DNA of 64,000 nt from Actinomadura sp. J1-007 (GTDB taxonomy: Bacteria > Actinomycetota > Actinomycetes > Streptosporangiales > Streptosporangiaceae): the NCBI RefSeq assembly GCF_009793335.1, contig NZ_WING01000001.1:2170001-2234000 (forward strand), written 5' to 3'. Under the pieces are notes generated by a model. The model was not told the origin of the DNA. It did no database searches and saw only the letters and a list, made by a program, of their open reading frames with translations. Below are positions 47,801-55,241 of the stretch, piece after piece; the stretch's first letter is position 1, and every line of letters starts with the position of its first letter. The translations under genes were made by a program, and so were the position numbers.

Positions 47801-48060
47801 AGTCGCAGCCTCCCGGGGACTCCGGCGCGTACGGCGGCGTCGGCGGCGTTCTGCGCGAGTTCGATGACGACGCGGTCGCGGTAGCCACCGAGGGCCTGGT
47901 CCTCCTCGGCGTTGGCGTCCTCGCGGAACCGGGCGGGCGACTCGGCCCAGGCCCGCAGGACCCGTTCCCGCACCCCGCGCGTCCCGAACGGATCGGCCCC
48001 TCCGGCGCCCGGCTCCGGGAGAGGGGCGGGCGTGGACGGCGGTCGCGGGGTAGAGGTCAT
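44826..48060 (-). CDS. Sacsin-like HATPase protein (two frame breaks)
   Basis: About 1,077 residues after repair. The N-terminal GHKL/Hsp90-type ATPase (~45-220) has N-box DRVVIELAQNAADAAVRAG, AANTGAPLDAAGVEAL and G-box SVGRFGVGFAAVVSV. The rest is a long region of unknown fold. Frame breaks at ~45513-45520 and 45125-45128 are each repaired by one added base, rejoining GLYDPAR to DGLDERLLLALGVRTSL and SDEVPG to GEVAPGGEERPVPE. Probably a chaperone-like or conformational ATPase. It follows the DUF3027 gene by 13 nt, likely one operon. Confidence 0.8.
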
Positions 48061-48073
48061 CGGCGCGGCCCGG

Positions 48074-48931
48074 TCAGCCGTGTCCGAGGGCCTCTTCGGC
48101 GTCGGGATCGACCACGGCCTCCGCCGTGCCGCTCCCGGCGACGACGTCGTAGCCCATCTCGTCGATGACCGGCGGGTTGTGCTCGGAGGCGGCCGGGATC
48201 ACGACGGCCTCCGAGTGGGCGCCGCAGCCGTGGTCGGCCGAGACGACCCGCCCGTCGTCGGGCGCGTACTCGTTGGCGCAGACCCCGAAGACCTGCCGCA
48301 GCCCGCCGGCCAGCGGAACGTAGAACCCGCAGGTCGAGCACTGCGCGGGCGCGGAGGCGGCGATCGGCGCGCGCGGCCCGGCCGAGCCGTCGTACCAGCG
48401 CAGGGCGGCCTCGTCGCGGCCCTCGCGGGACAGCACGCGCACCCGGCCGAGGCCGAGCTCCCACTGGGACTCCTGGTCGGCGTCGGCCGTGTCGATCGCC
48501 TGCTCGTACCCCTGGGCCAGCCGGACGTCGTCGGTCGCGGTCGGCAGCAGGTCGCCGGGGCCGAGGTCGCCGGGACGGAGCCGTTCGAGCCACGGCACCC
48601 ACGGCGGGGCGAGCAGCGCGTCGTCGCCCGGCAGCAGCACGCACTCGTCGACGGTCACGTTCTTGGCGCGGGAGGCGCGGGTCACGGTGACGGACCAGCG
48701 CCATCCCCGGTACGCCTCGTCCAGGCACTCGAAATAGTGCGTGACCAGGCGGTCGCCCTCCGCCGTCAGGCCGAGATGCTCGCCGACGCGGCCCGGCCAG
48801 GCCGTCTCCTCGGCGGCGCCCCGGGCCAGATCGACGGCCTCGGCACAGGCGGCGTCGACGACGGGAGTACGGGAACGCCGCGCGGTCGCGGCGGTGGAAC
48901 GCGCGGGGCTGGACTGACGCAGTGGGCTCAC
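48074..48931 (-). CDS. DUF3027 protein
   Basis: 285 residues. Conserved actinobacterial DUF3027 blocks: DAACAEAVDLARGAAEE, FECLDEAYRGWRWSVTVTRA and VDECVLLPG. A C-terminal Cys/His region (CSTCGFYVPLAGGL, VCANEYAPDDGRVVSADHGCG) may bind zinc. Function unknown. It starts at GTG 48931, with little or no leader. Confidence 0.88.
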   Translation of the reverse strand: MSPLRQSSPARSTAATARRSRTPVVDAACAEAVDLARGAAEETAWPGRVGEHLGLTAEGDRLVTHYFECLDEAYRGWRWSVTVTRASRAKNVTVDECVLLPGDDALLAPPWVPWLERLRPGDLGPGDLLPTATDDVRLAQGYEQAIDTADADQESQWELGLGRVRVLSREGRDEAALRWYDGSAGPRAPIAASAPAQCSTCGFYVPLAGGLRQVFGVCANEYAPDDGRVVSADHGCGAHSEAVVIPAASEHNPPVIDEMGYDVVAGSGTAEAVVDPDAEEALGHG

Positions 48932-49113
48932 ACCTCAATTCTCGCCCATGGAACGGCGTGGCCGGGCACCCCACCACCCCCAGCGGCGCCCCGTTCGCCC
49001 CGGTTCCCTCGAAACCCGCACCCCACGGGCCCGCGAACGGTACGAGGTGAGCCGGACGGCGAAGAGGGAACGTACTCTCAATTGAGCGTTCAAAACAATC
49101 ATCCCCCGAACAG

Positions 49114-49146
49114 GACCTCCCCTCCGGGCAGCCCGGAGGGGAGGTC
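49114..49146. promoter_or_regulatory. 15-bp perfect hairpin in the leader of the MFS gene
   Basis: GACCTCCCCTCCGGG-CAG-CCCGGAGGGGAGGTC. It sits 30 nt before the MFS start codon, close enough to affect translation. No U-run follows. Confidence 0.6.
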
Positions 49147-49176
49147 TCCGACCCCGTTGAGGAGAGATCGAGGCGC

Positions 49177-50760
49177 ATGGCTGGCCGGGCACGCGGAACC
49201 GCGTTCGGACGGACCGTCCGCGCCGGCGCCGGCGGCACGGCCCGGGCGTTCCGCGGCGCGGGGAGGGGCGTGGCGCGCGCCGGCGGGCTCACCCGGCGGC
49301 TCACCCACGCCCACGGCGCCGGACGCAGCGGCCTCGGCAGCCTGATCGAGGCGTGCGCGCTCAACTCGGCGGGCGACGCGCTGGTGACGGTGGCGCTCGC
49401 CGGGACCCTGTTCTTCGGGCTGGACGTCAACCAGGCGCGCGGCCAGGTCGCCCTGTACCTGGTGGTCACGATGGCGCCGTTCGCGCTGATCGCGCCGCTG
49501 ATCGGCCCGGTGCTGGACCGGATGCGGCACGCCCGCCGGTACGCGATCGCCGCCTCGTTCGCGGCGCGCGGCCTGCTGTGCTGGGCGATGGCGGGCGCCG
49601 TCCTGCACAGCGACCAGGTGACGTTCCTGCCCGCCGCGTTCGGGGTGCTGGTGCTGTCGAAGGCGTTCGGGATCCTGCGGGCGGCGGTGACGCCGCGCGT
49701 GCTCCCCGACGAGATCACCCTCGTCACGGCGAACGCGCGGGCCTCGTTCGCCGGGCTCGTCACCGCGTCGATCGCCGCGCCCCTCGGAGCGGGCCTCGGC
49801 GCGGTCGTCGGCGCCGACTGGGTGCTGCGGATCGCGACCGTCGTGTTCATGCTCGGCGTGGTGTTCAGCTTCCGGCTGCCGAGGCACGCCGACGTCCCGG
49901 ACGCCGAGCCCGCGCCGTCCGCCGGGCCCGCGCCGTCCGCCGGGCCCTCCGCGTCGTTCGCCGCGAACGGCGGCTCGGCGGGCGTCACCGTGCCCGGCCC
50001 GGTGTCCGGTTCCGGCCCCGCGGACGCGGGCGCGGCGTCGGGCTCCGGCTCCGGAACGGCCGAGATGCCGGATCCCGCCGACGTCCCCGAGGGGAACGGA
50101 ACGCGGCGCAACGGCTCCGGCCATTGGCGGACGCTGCTCAACGTCGGCCCCGCCGTGGCCGAGGCGATGCAGGCGAACGCGGTCCTCCGGGCGTTCTCCG
50201 GGTTCCTGATCCTCTACCTGGCGTTCCTGCTGCGGCAGGAACGGTTCGACCCCGTCTCGCACAACGTGGCGCTCGGCCTGCTGGCCGCGTCCGCCGGGGC
50301 GGGGGGCCTCATCGGCACCGCGCTCGGCGCGTGGATGAAGGCGCGGGCGCCGCGGCTGATCGTGTCGGCGACGCTGGCGTTCGTGACGGTGGTGGCCGCC
50401 GCGAGCGCCGCGTTCTTCGGGCTCTGGGCGGCCCTCGCCGTCGCCACCGCCGCCGGACTCGGCCAGGTGCTCGGCAAGCTGTCGATGGACGCGGTCGTCC
50501 AGCGCGAGATCGGCGAGGAGGTGCGCTCGTCGACGTTCGCGGTGTCGGAGACCCTGCACCAGCTCGTGTGGGTGCTCGGCGGGCTCGCCGGCCTCGGCAT
50601 GTCGATCGTCGCCGACGGCCGCCTCGCGATGTCGATCGTCGCGGGCGCCCTGGCCCTCTCGCTGGCCGTACTGCTGTCCCGGCGCCATGCGGCGGCCAAG
50701 CACGACGAACGCGCCCGCCGCGGCCCCATCAAGGACGCCCACCCGGAAATGCACGCCTGA
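49177..50760 (+). CDS. MFS-type membrane transporter
   Basis: 527 residues. A basic Arg/Gly/Ala N-terminus (~1-50) precedes 12 TM helices. The central loop (~245-310) is a long Pro/Ser/Gly/Asp low-complexity linker with the word PAPSAG repeated. Segments SLIEACALNSAGDALVTVAL, LGQVLGKLSMDAVVQREI and SSTFAVSETLHQLVWVLGG match conserved actinobacterial MFS proteins near cspB (Rv0876c-like, from memory). Substrate unknown. ATG 49177 with GAGGAGAG upstream. Confidence 0.85.
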   Translation: MAGRARGTAFGRTVRAGAGGTARAFRGAGRGVARAGGLTRRLTHAHGAGRSGLGSLIEACALNSAGDALVTVALAGTLFFGLDVNQARGQVALYLVVTMAPFALIAPLIGPVLDRMRHARRYAIAASFAARGLLCWAMAGAVLHSDQVTFLPAAFGVLVLSKAFGILRAAVTPRVLPDEITLVTANARASFAGLVTASIAAPLGAGLGAVVGADWVLRIATVVFMLGVVFSFRLPRHADVPDAEPAPSAGPAPSAGPSASFAANGGSAGVTVPGPVSGSGPADAGAASGSGSGTAEMPDPADVPEGNGTRRNGSGHWRTLLNVGPAVAEAMQANAVLRAFSGFLILYLAFLLRQERFDPVSHNVALGLLAASAGAGGLIGTALGAWMKARAPRLIVSATLAFVTVVAAASAAFFGLWAALAVATAAGLGQVLGKLSMDAVVQREIGEEVRSSTFAVSETLHQLVWVLGGLAGLGMSIVADGRLAMSIVAGALALSLAVLLSRRHAAAKHDERARRGPIKDAHPEMHA

Positions 50761-50808
50761 ACGCCCCCGCGACACCCAGCCCTAGGCCCTCAGACCCCGG
50801 GACGCGGC

Positions 50809-51207
50809 TCAGGCGGGGTGAAGGTCGTCGGCGACCGCGCGGAGCACGGTGGCGATCTTCTTCGCCTCGGCCGGGGACGGGTGCTTGCCGCGGCGGTAGG
50901 TGTTGGAGATGTCGTCGAGAAGCTTGATGAGGTCCTCGGTGATGACGACCATCTCGTCGGGCTTCTTGCGCCGCTGCTTGGCGATGGTCTTCTCCACCGA
51001 CGGCAGGGTGTCCAGAACGGCGACCTGGAGCGCCTGCTGCCCGCGCCGCCCCTCGACCACGCCGAACTCGACGCGCTGGCCGGGCTTGAGCGCGGCCACC
51101 CCGCCGGGCAGCGCCGAGGAGTGCACGAACACCTCACCCCCGTCATCGCGGGTGAGGAAGCCGAACCCCTTGTCGGCGTCGTACCACTTGACCTTGCCAG
51201 TGGGCAC
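50809..51207 (-). CDS. cspB: Cold-shock domain protein
   Basis: 132 residues. CSD at 1-68 with RNP1 KGFGFL and RNP2 VFVHSSAL; binds single-stranded nucleic acid. A conserved helical C-terminal extension (~70-132; ITEDLIKLLDDISNTYRRG) is typical of the longer actinobacterial form. GTG 51207 with GAGG upstream. A minus-strand TAATCT -10 box lies at 51247-51252. Confidence 0.92.
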   Translation of the reverse strand: MPTGKVKWYDADKGFGFLTRDDGGEVFVHSSALPGGVAALKPGQRVEFGVVEGRRGQQALQVAVLDTLPSVEKTIAKQRRKKPDEMVVITEDLIKLLDDISNTYRRGKHPSPAEAKKIATVLRAVADDLHPA

Positions 51208-51486
51208 GGGAGACCTCGTTCAGTTTCTCGTCCTGAATTGGCCCCAAGATTAGTGCCTCGTCGCACGGCGGTGTACACGGGAGCGACGTCGGCGACCTTC
51301 TGCGAGGCAACGGACAGAAGCTATCGGGAGCCGCCGCGAGAGGCATCCCATTAAAAGCCGGGCGGTGATCTGCGAGGGGCTCCGGCCGCGTCCCGGACGG
51401 CGAGTCCCGCCGCCCGCGAGAGGCAACCCCGCAACAAGGCCGACAACGGCCGCCGCCCACCGCCTCCCCGGCGTTCTCGATAGCGG

Positions 51487-52146
51487 TCAGGCGGCCGGGT
51501 AGCCGTCGAACCAGGTGCGGAACGCCAGCAGGTCGGGCAGGACGACGTCCGCGCCGTACGCGGTCAGGGCGTCGGAATCGAACGAGCCCGTCGCCACCGC
51601 CACGGCCATGGCGGCGGCGGCCCGTGCCGCGTCCACGTCGCCCGTGTGGTCGCCGATGTACGCGCCGACGCCGTGGTCGCGCAGGGCCACGCCCTTCTCG
51701 GCGCCGAAGAGGCCGCCGACGACCGCGTCCACCTTGAGCCCGAGGAAGCGGACGGTCCGTTCCGTGTCGGCCTGGTTCTTGCCGGACACGACGACGACGC
51801 GGCCCCCTCGCGTCCGTACGGCCTCCAGGGCCTCGGCGGCGCCGGGCATCGCGACGGTAGCGGGGACGGCGACGTCGGCGTACATCGCGCGGTAGCGGGC
51901 CGCCATCGCGGGGACCTCGGACGGCGGGAACCAGTACGCAAGTTCCTCTTCCAGGGGCGGGCCGATACGGGCCACGACGGCGCGGGTGTCGATGGGGACG
52001 CCGGTCTCGGAGGAGAGCGCGGCGTACACGGCGCTGATCCCCTCCCGGGTGTCGGCGAGGGTCAGGTCAAGGTCGAAGCCGAGGGCGAAATCCGGCGAAT
52101 CAAGGTCCAGCACGTCCCACAGGGTAAGGGGAAGGGTATGAGGCAT
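51487..52146 (-). CDS. HAD-family phosphatase
   Basis: 219 residues. Motif I GFDLDLTLADT (both Asp present), motif II VVVSGKN, motif III Lys in FGAEKGVALRDHG, motif IV YIGDHTGDVDAA. A phosphoglycolate-phosphatase-like hydrolase; substrate unknown. ATG 52146 lacks a clear ribosome site; GTG 52113 (VLDLDSPDF) is an alternative. Confidence 0.88.
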   Translation of the reverse strand: MPHTLPLTLWDVLDLDSPDFALGFDLDLTLADTREGISAVYAALSSETGVPIDTRAVVARIGPPLEEELAYWFPPSEVPAMAARYRAMYADVAVPATVAMPGAAEALEAVRTRGGRVVVVSGKNQADTERTVRFLGLKVDAVVGGLFGAEKGVALRDHGVGAYIGDHTGDVDAARAAAAMAVAVATGSFDSDALTAYGADVVLPDLLAFRTWFDGYPAA

Positions 52147-52310
52147 TCGCCGGGCGGTAACGTCGCGCCGGGCCGTCCGCCGCGCGCGGCCGCGTCCGGA
52201 CGCGCCGGACGGCTGACCTGCGCGCGGACCCGCGCTCTCCCGGTAGTGGCGATGCGACGGGATCCGAGTAGGAGAGCGCGGGAACCTAACGCGCGACGGC
52301 CGCTCGAATT

Positions 52311-52348
52311 GTTTCCGACCGGAACTGGCCTGTCCGGTCGACTGAAAC
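52311..52348. promoter_or_regulatory. Long interrupted inverted repeat in a divergent promoter region
   Basis: GTTTC-CGACCGG-N11-CCGGTCG-ACT-GAAAC. It lies in the 366-bp interval between the HAD gene and a small membrane protein gene, the rest of which shows no feature. Operator or hairpin. Confidence 0.45.
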
Positions 52349-52512
52349 AGCCGTCCCAGAGCGGGATATACCCGACCCCCTCCCCATAAACCGCGTGACC
52401 AGGGAAAACACCGGGCCCGATAGGACCACCGGAAACAAAAGGAACGGCAGGCCGGAACGCGCCAAAGCCCGTCCGGCCCCGAGACCCGCCCCGACCCCGG
52501 AAAGAGGGCGAC

Positions 52513-52938
52513 ATGGCCGAGGAAACCCCTCCCGCGAAGGACAGGCAGGAGAACGCGATGTCCGGCACACGCATCGACCCCGGCGGCGAGACGGGCCGCA
52601 CCCACCGCCGCGCGCCGCTCCGGCGGCCCCGTCCGCCCGCCGCCGCGCAGGCCCGCGCGCGGGCGGTGAGCCTCCTCGCCGGCGTGATCTCCGTCATCAC
52701 CACGATCGTCGTGCTGGTGCTGGCCGCGCACATCGTGTTCGTGGCGTTCGAGGCCAACACCTCCAACGACCTGGTGACCTGGATCGGCGACCGCGCCACC
52801 GACCTGGCCTGGCAGTTCAAGGACGTGTTCCAGCCCGACGACCGCAAGGTCGAGGTCGCCGTCAACTACGGCCTCGCCGCCGTCGTCTACCTGGCCATCG
52901 GCCGGGTCCTCGTCGCCCTGGTACGCCGCCTGGCCTGA
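52513..52938 (+). CDS. Hypothetical membrane protein (two TM)
   Basis: 141 residues, or 126 from ATG 52558. Both starts have good ribosome sites (GAAAGAGG and CAGGAG). A Pro/Arg-rich N-terminus precedes TM1 (VSLLAGVISVITTIVVLVLAA), a ~35-residue outer loop (ANTSNDLVTWIGDRATDLAW) and TM2 (YGLAAVVYLAIGRVLVAL). Family not identified; common in actinobacteria. Confidence 0.75.
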   Translation: MAEETPPAKDRQENAMSGTRIDPGGETGRTHRRAPLRRPRPPAAAQARARAVSLLAGVISVITTIVVLVLAAHIVFVAFEANTSNDLVTWIGDRATDLAWQFKDVFQPDDRKVEVAVNYGLAAVVYLAIGRVLVALVRRLA

Positions 52939-53261
52939 CCCCGCACGCACGCGGCGCACGACGCCGACCGAACGCCCCGCCTCACCTCAGCTCGGCGGAT
53001 GCGGCCCCGGCTGCGGACGCGGACGCGGCGGACGGAGGGCCCGGCACGGTCCGGACGATGGCCAAGCGGGCTCCAGACGAAGGCCAGCCACGCTCCGAAC
53101 GGAGGAACAGGCGGGACCCGAACGGTGGGTCAGGCACGACCGAACGATGGCCAGACGGAACCCGAACGAAGACCCGACGGCATACGGACGAAGGCCAAAC
53201 GGAACCCGAACGAAGGCCCGACGGGACCCGAACAGAGATCAGGCGGAAATCCGGATGGACG
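52939..53261. repeat. Purine-rich degenerate repeats between convergent genes
   Basis: A 26-nt unit occurs at 53155-53180 and 53199-53224 with one mismatch, and weaker copies of the CCCGAACGAAGG word cover ~53040-53240. ORFs through it give only Arg/Thr/Glu/Pro repeats and are not believed to be genes. Confidence 0.55.
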
Positions 53262-53753
53262 TCAGGCGGGGTCGTCGCGTCCCGGGAAGCGCACGGTCTC
53301 GAACGGCCAGGCGGTCTTCGTCCACTCGCGGACGAACTCCTCCAGCTCCTTCTCCAGGCCCGTGTGCTCCTCGTCCGCGCGGACCCAGAACACCACGACG
53401 GCGTCGGCGCCCGGGTCGTCGGACGGGGCGACGTGGATGCGGCCGAGCTGGCGCTCCTCGTCGGGCGTGGTGACCACGTAGCTGAACGAGCGCCGGAGCT
53501 GGCCCTCCTTCTGGAGCCACGCCACGTCGATCAGGGCCTGTTCGAACGTGAACTCCTGGTCCGGCCAGCCCCATTCGGGGCCGAACCTGCCCTGGAGCCG
53601 GTCGAGACTGCCCACGACCGCGCCGTAGTCCTTGACCACGTCGCTCACGGTGATCGGGCGGATCCGGAACCGCGGCCCGGCGACGAGCGTGGGGATCACG
53701 AAGTCCTCGGGGAGGAAGGCGCCCCGGCCGTCCTTCCGCGGAGACATGAACAT
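53262..53753 (-). CDS. GNAT-like N-acetyltransferase
   Basis: 163 residues. FRIRPITVSDVVKDYGAVV, WPDQEFTFEQALIDVAWLQ and LGRIHVAPSDDPGADAVVVF fit a GNAT acyltransferase fold. Acetyl-CoA donor and substrate are not identified. ATG 53753 has GGAAGG 7 nt upstream, better than TTG 53771. Divergent from a TetR gene. Confidence 0.75.
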   Translation of the reverse strand: MFMSPRKDGRGAFLPEDFVIPTLVAGPRFRIRPITVSDVVKDYGAVVGSLDRLQGRFGPEWGWPDQEFTFEQALIDVAWLQKEGQLRRSFSYVVTTPDEERQLGRIHVAPSDDPGADAVVVFWVRADEEHTGLEKELEEFVREWTKTAWPFETVRFPGRDDPA

Positions 53754-53894
53754 CGCTGACCCTTCCGACAACGCCCCTCCCTGCGACAGGGCGCGAAGGC
53801 ATGAACTCTATCCGTCCACCGGCCGGTGCGAGACGGATCACGAATTCGGGCGCGCCGGGCCCTGGACAGGGTCCGCCCGCCGAAAGATGCCTTA

Positions 53895-53914
53895 GTGTTC
53901 TTGCGGAGGAACAC
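53895..53914 (+). promoter_or_regulatory. TetR operator overlapping the ribosome site
   Basis: GTGTTC-N8-GAACAC. The spacer contains GCGGAG of the Shine-Dalgarno region of the TetR gene at 53921, suggesting autorepression. Confidence 0.5.
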
Positions 53915-53920
53915 ATAATC

Positions 53921-54544
53921 ATGACGACATCAACGCGCGAGCGGATCGTGGCCGAGTCGCTTCGCCTGTTCGCCGATCGGGGATATGCCGCCACTTCGGT
54001 CGCGGAGATCGAGGCGGCGGCGGGGCTGTCACCGGGGGCCGGCGGTCTCTACCGCCACTTCCGGTCCAAGGAGGAGGTGCTCGCCTCCGCCATCCGCGAG
54101 CACATCGAACGGACCCGCCACCAGATCGACGGCGTCCTGGAGCAGGCGACGGTCTACGAGGACCGTCCGCTTGAGCAGCGTCTGAAGATGACCTGCCAGG
54201 CCGGGCTCGCCAAGATGCGCGAGGAGCAGGACCTGATCAGGGTGCTGTTCCGCGATCTGGACCAGTTCCCCAACCTCGTCGCCGAGATGCGCGAGGGCAT
54301 CGTCAACCCGCTGTACGACGGCATCGCGACCTGGCTGGGTGCGCAGCCCGAGTTCGAGGGCTCCGACCAGGACTGGCCCGCGATCGCCTCGATCCTCGGC
54401 GGCGCGGTCGTCAACTACTGGCTCGCCAACGAGTCGATGTACGAACCGCCGACCCGCATCGACGAGAAGCGCTTCGTGGAAAGCTGGGCCCGCCTCGGCC
54501 TCGGCCTCGTCCACCTGGACGACCGAACGCCCGCGACCGGCTGA
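53921..54544 (+). CDS. TetR/AcrR-family regulator
   Basis: 207 residues: HTH ~5-50 (RERIVAESLRLFADRGYAAT, AGLSPGAGGLYRHFRSKEEV) and a helical ligand domain. ATG 53921 with GGAGGA upstream. Targets could be the divergent GNAT gene and itself. Confidence 0.9.
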   Translation: MTTSTRERIVAESLRLFADRGYAATSVAEIEAAAGLSPGAGGLYRHFRSKEEVLASAIREHIERTRHQIDGVLEQATVYEDRPLEQRLKMTCQAGLAKMREEQDLIRVLFRDLDQFPNLVAEMREGIVNPLYDGIATWLGAQPEFEGSDQDWPAIASILGGAVVNYWLANESMYEPPTRIDEKRFVESWARLGLGLVHLDDRTPATG

Positions 54545-55241
54545 CCCGCCCCGCAACACCCGCCATCCTCCACCCACACCCGAACGGCCCGCGTCGCATC
54601 GGCTCGTACGCGCCCGTGCGGCCCGTACGCGTCCCATCAAGCCCGCCGCCCGAACCGTCCGGGGGACGCCCGTTCCCGCCGGGCCTGTCCTCGTCCCACC
54701 CGAGATCGACGGACGCCCGCGCTCGCCCTTCGGCTCCTTCCCGCGAACGGCCGCAGGCCCCTCCGCTCCCGGAACGACCACAGTCCGCCCACGAACGGCC
54801 GACCGGCCCCGCAACCACAGAGCCTTGAACGGCCCCGAAGCGCCTCCCGACGTTCCCTCCGAGAGCGGGACCGGTCGGATCTGGGCGGACGGAGGTGCTG
54901 CGCGGGTATCGTCCATCCGGCGGCGTTCGCGCGCGACGAGGCGGGCGGGGGCGCAAAGAAGCGCTGGGGGGCGCGTCGCAAGTCCTCGGATCGGTACTGC
55001 CCGCGCGATGCGCCTCGGTGCGCCTCGATGCGCTCGCGCAGTCGCTGGACGAGGTCGGGGCGTTCTCGGGAGCCGAACACGCCGGACGCCGCGTCGGCGG
55101 TCCTGCCGGTCCACTGGAGGACGAGCCGTTCGGCGGCCTAGCTCACCTGGACGGGGACGGGGACGGGGACGCGGACGGGCGCGGCCCCTTAACGGGGACG
55201 CGGACGGGGCGGGTCGTGCGCCGCATTAAGTTGGGGAGGGC
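54545..55241. other. 697-bp interval without convincing gene
   Basis: Overlapping ORFs on both strands have random high-GC composition. One minus-strand start (MFGSRERPDLVQRLRERIEA near 55080) looks gene-like but degrades into Arg repeats, so a relic is possible. At 55150-55206 there is a GGGGAC/GCGGAC hexamer tract. Confidence 0.5.

Noticed and set aside
53040..53250. Possible CRISPR array
   Set aside because: Repeats are degenerate and irregularly spaced, spacers are repeat-like, and no cas genes are present.
52395..53759. Long plus-strand frame across the purine-rich repeats
   Set aside because: It encodes repeat-derived Arg/Thr/Glu/Pro strings and overlaps two better-supported genes on either strand.
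54029..55114. Minus-strand open frame across the TetR gene and the following interval
   Set aside because: Overlaps a certain gene and has only Arg/Gly-rich sequence without domains.
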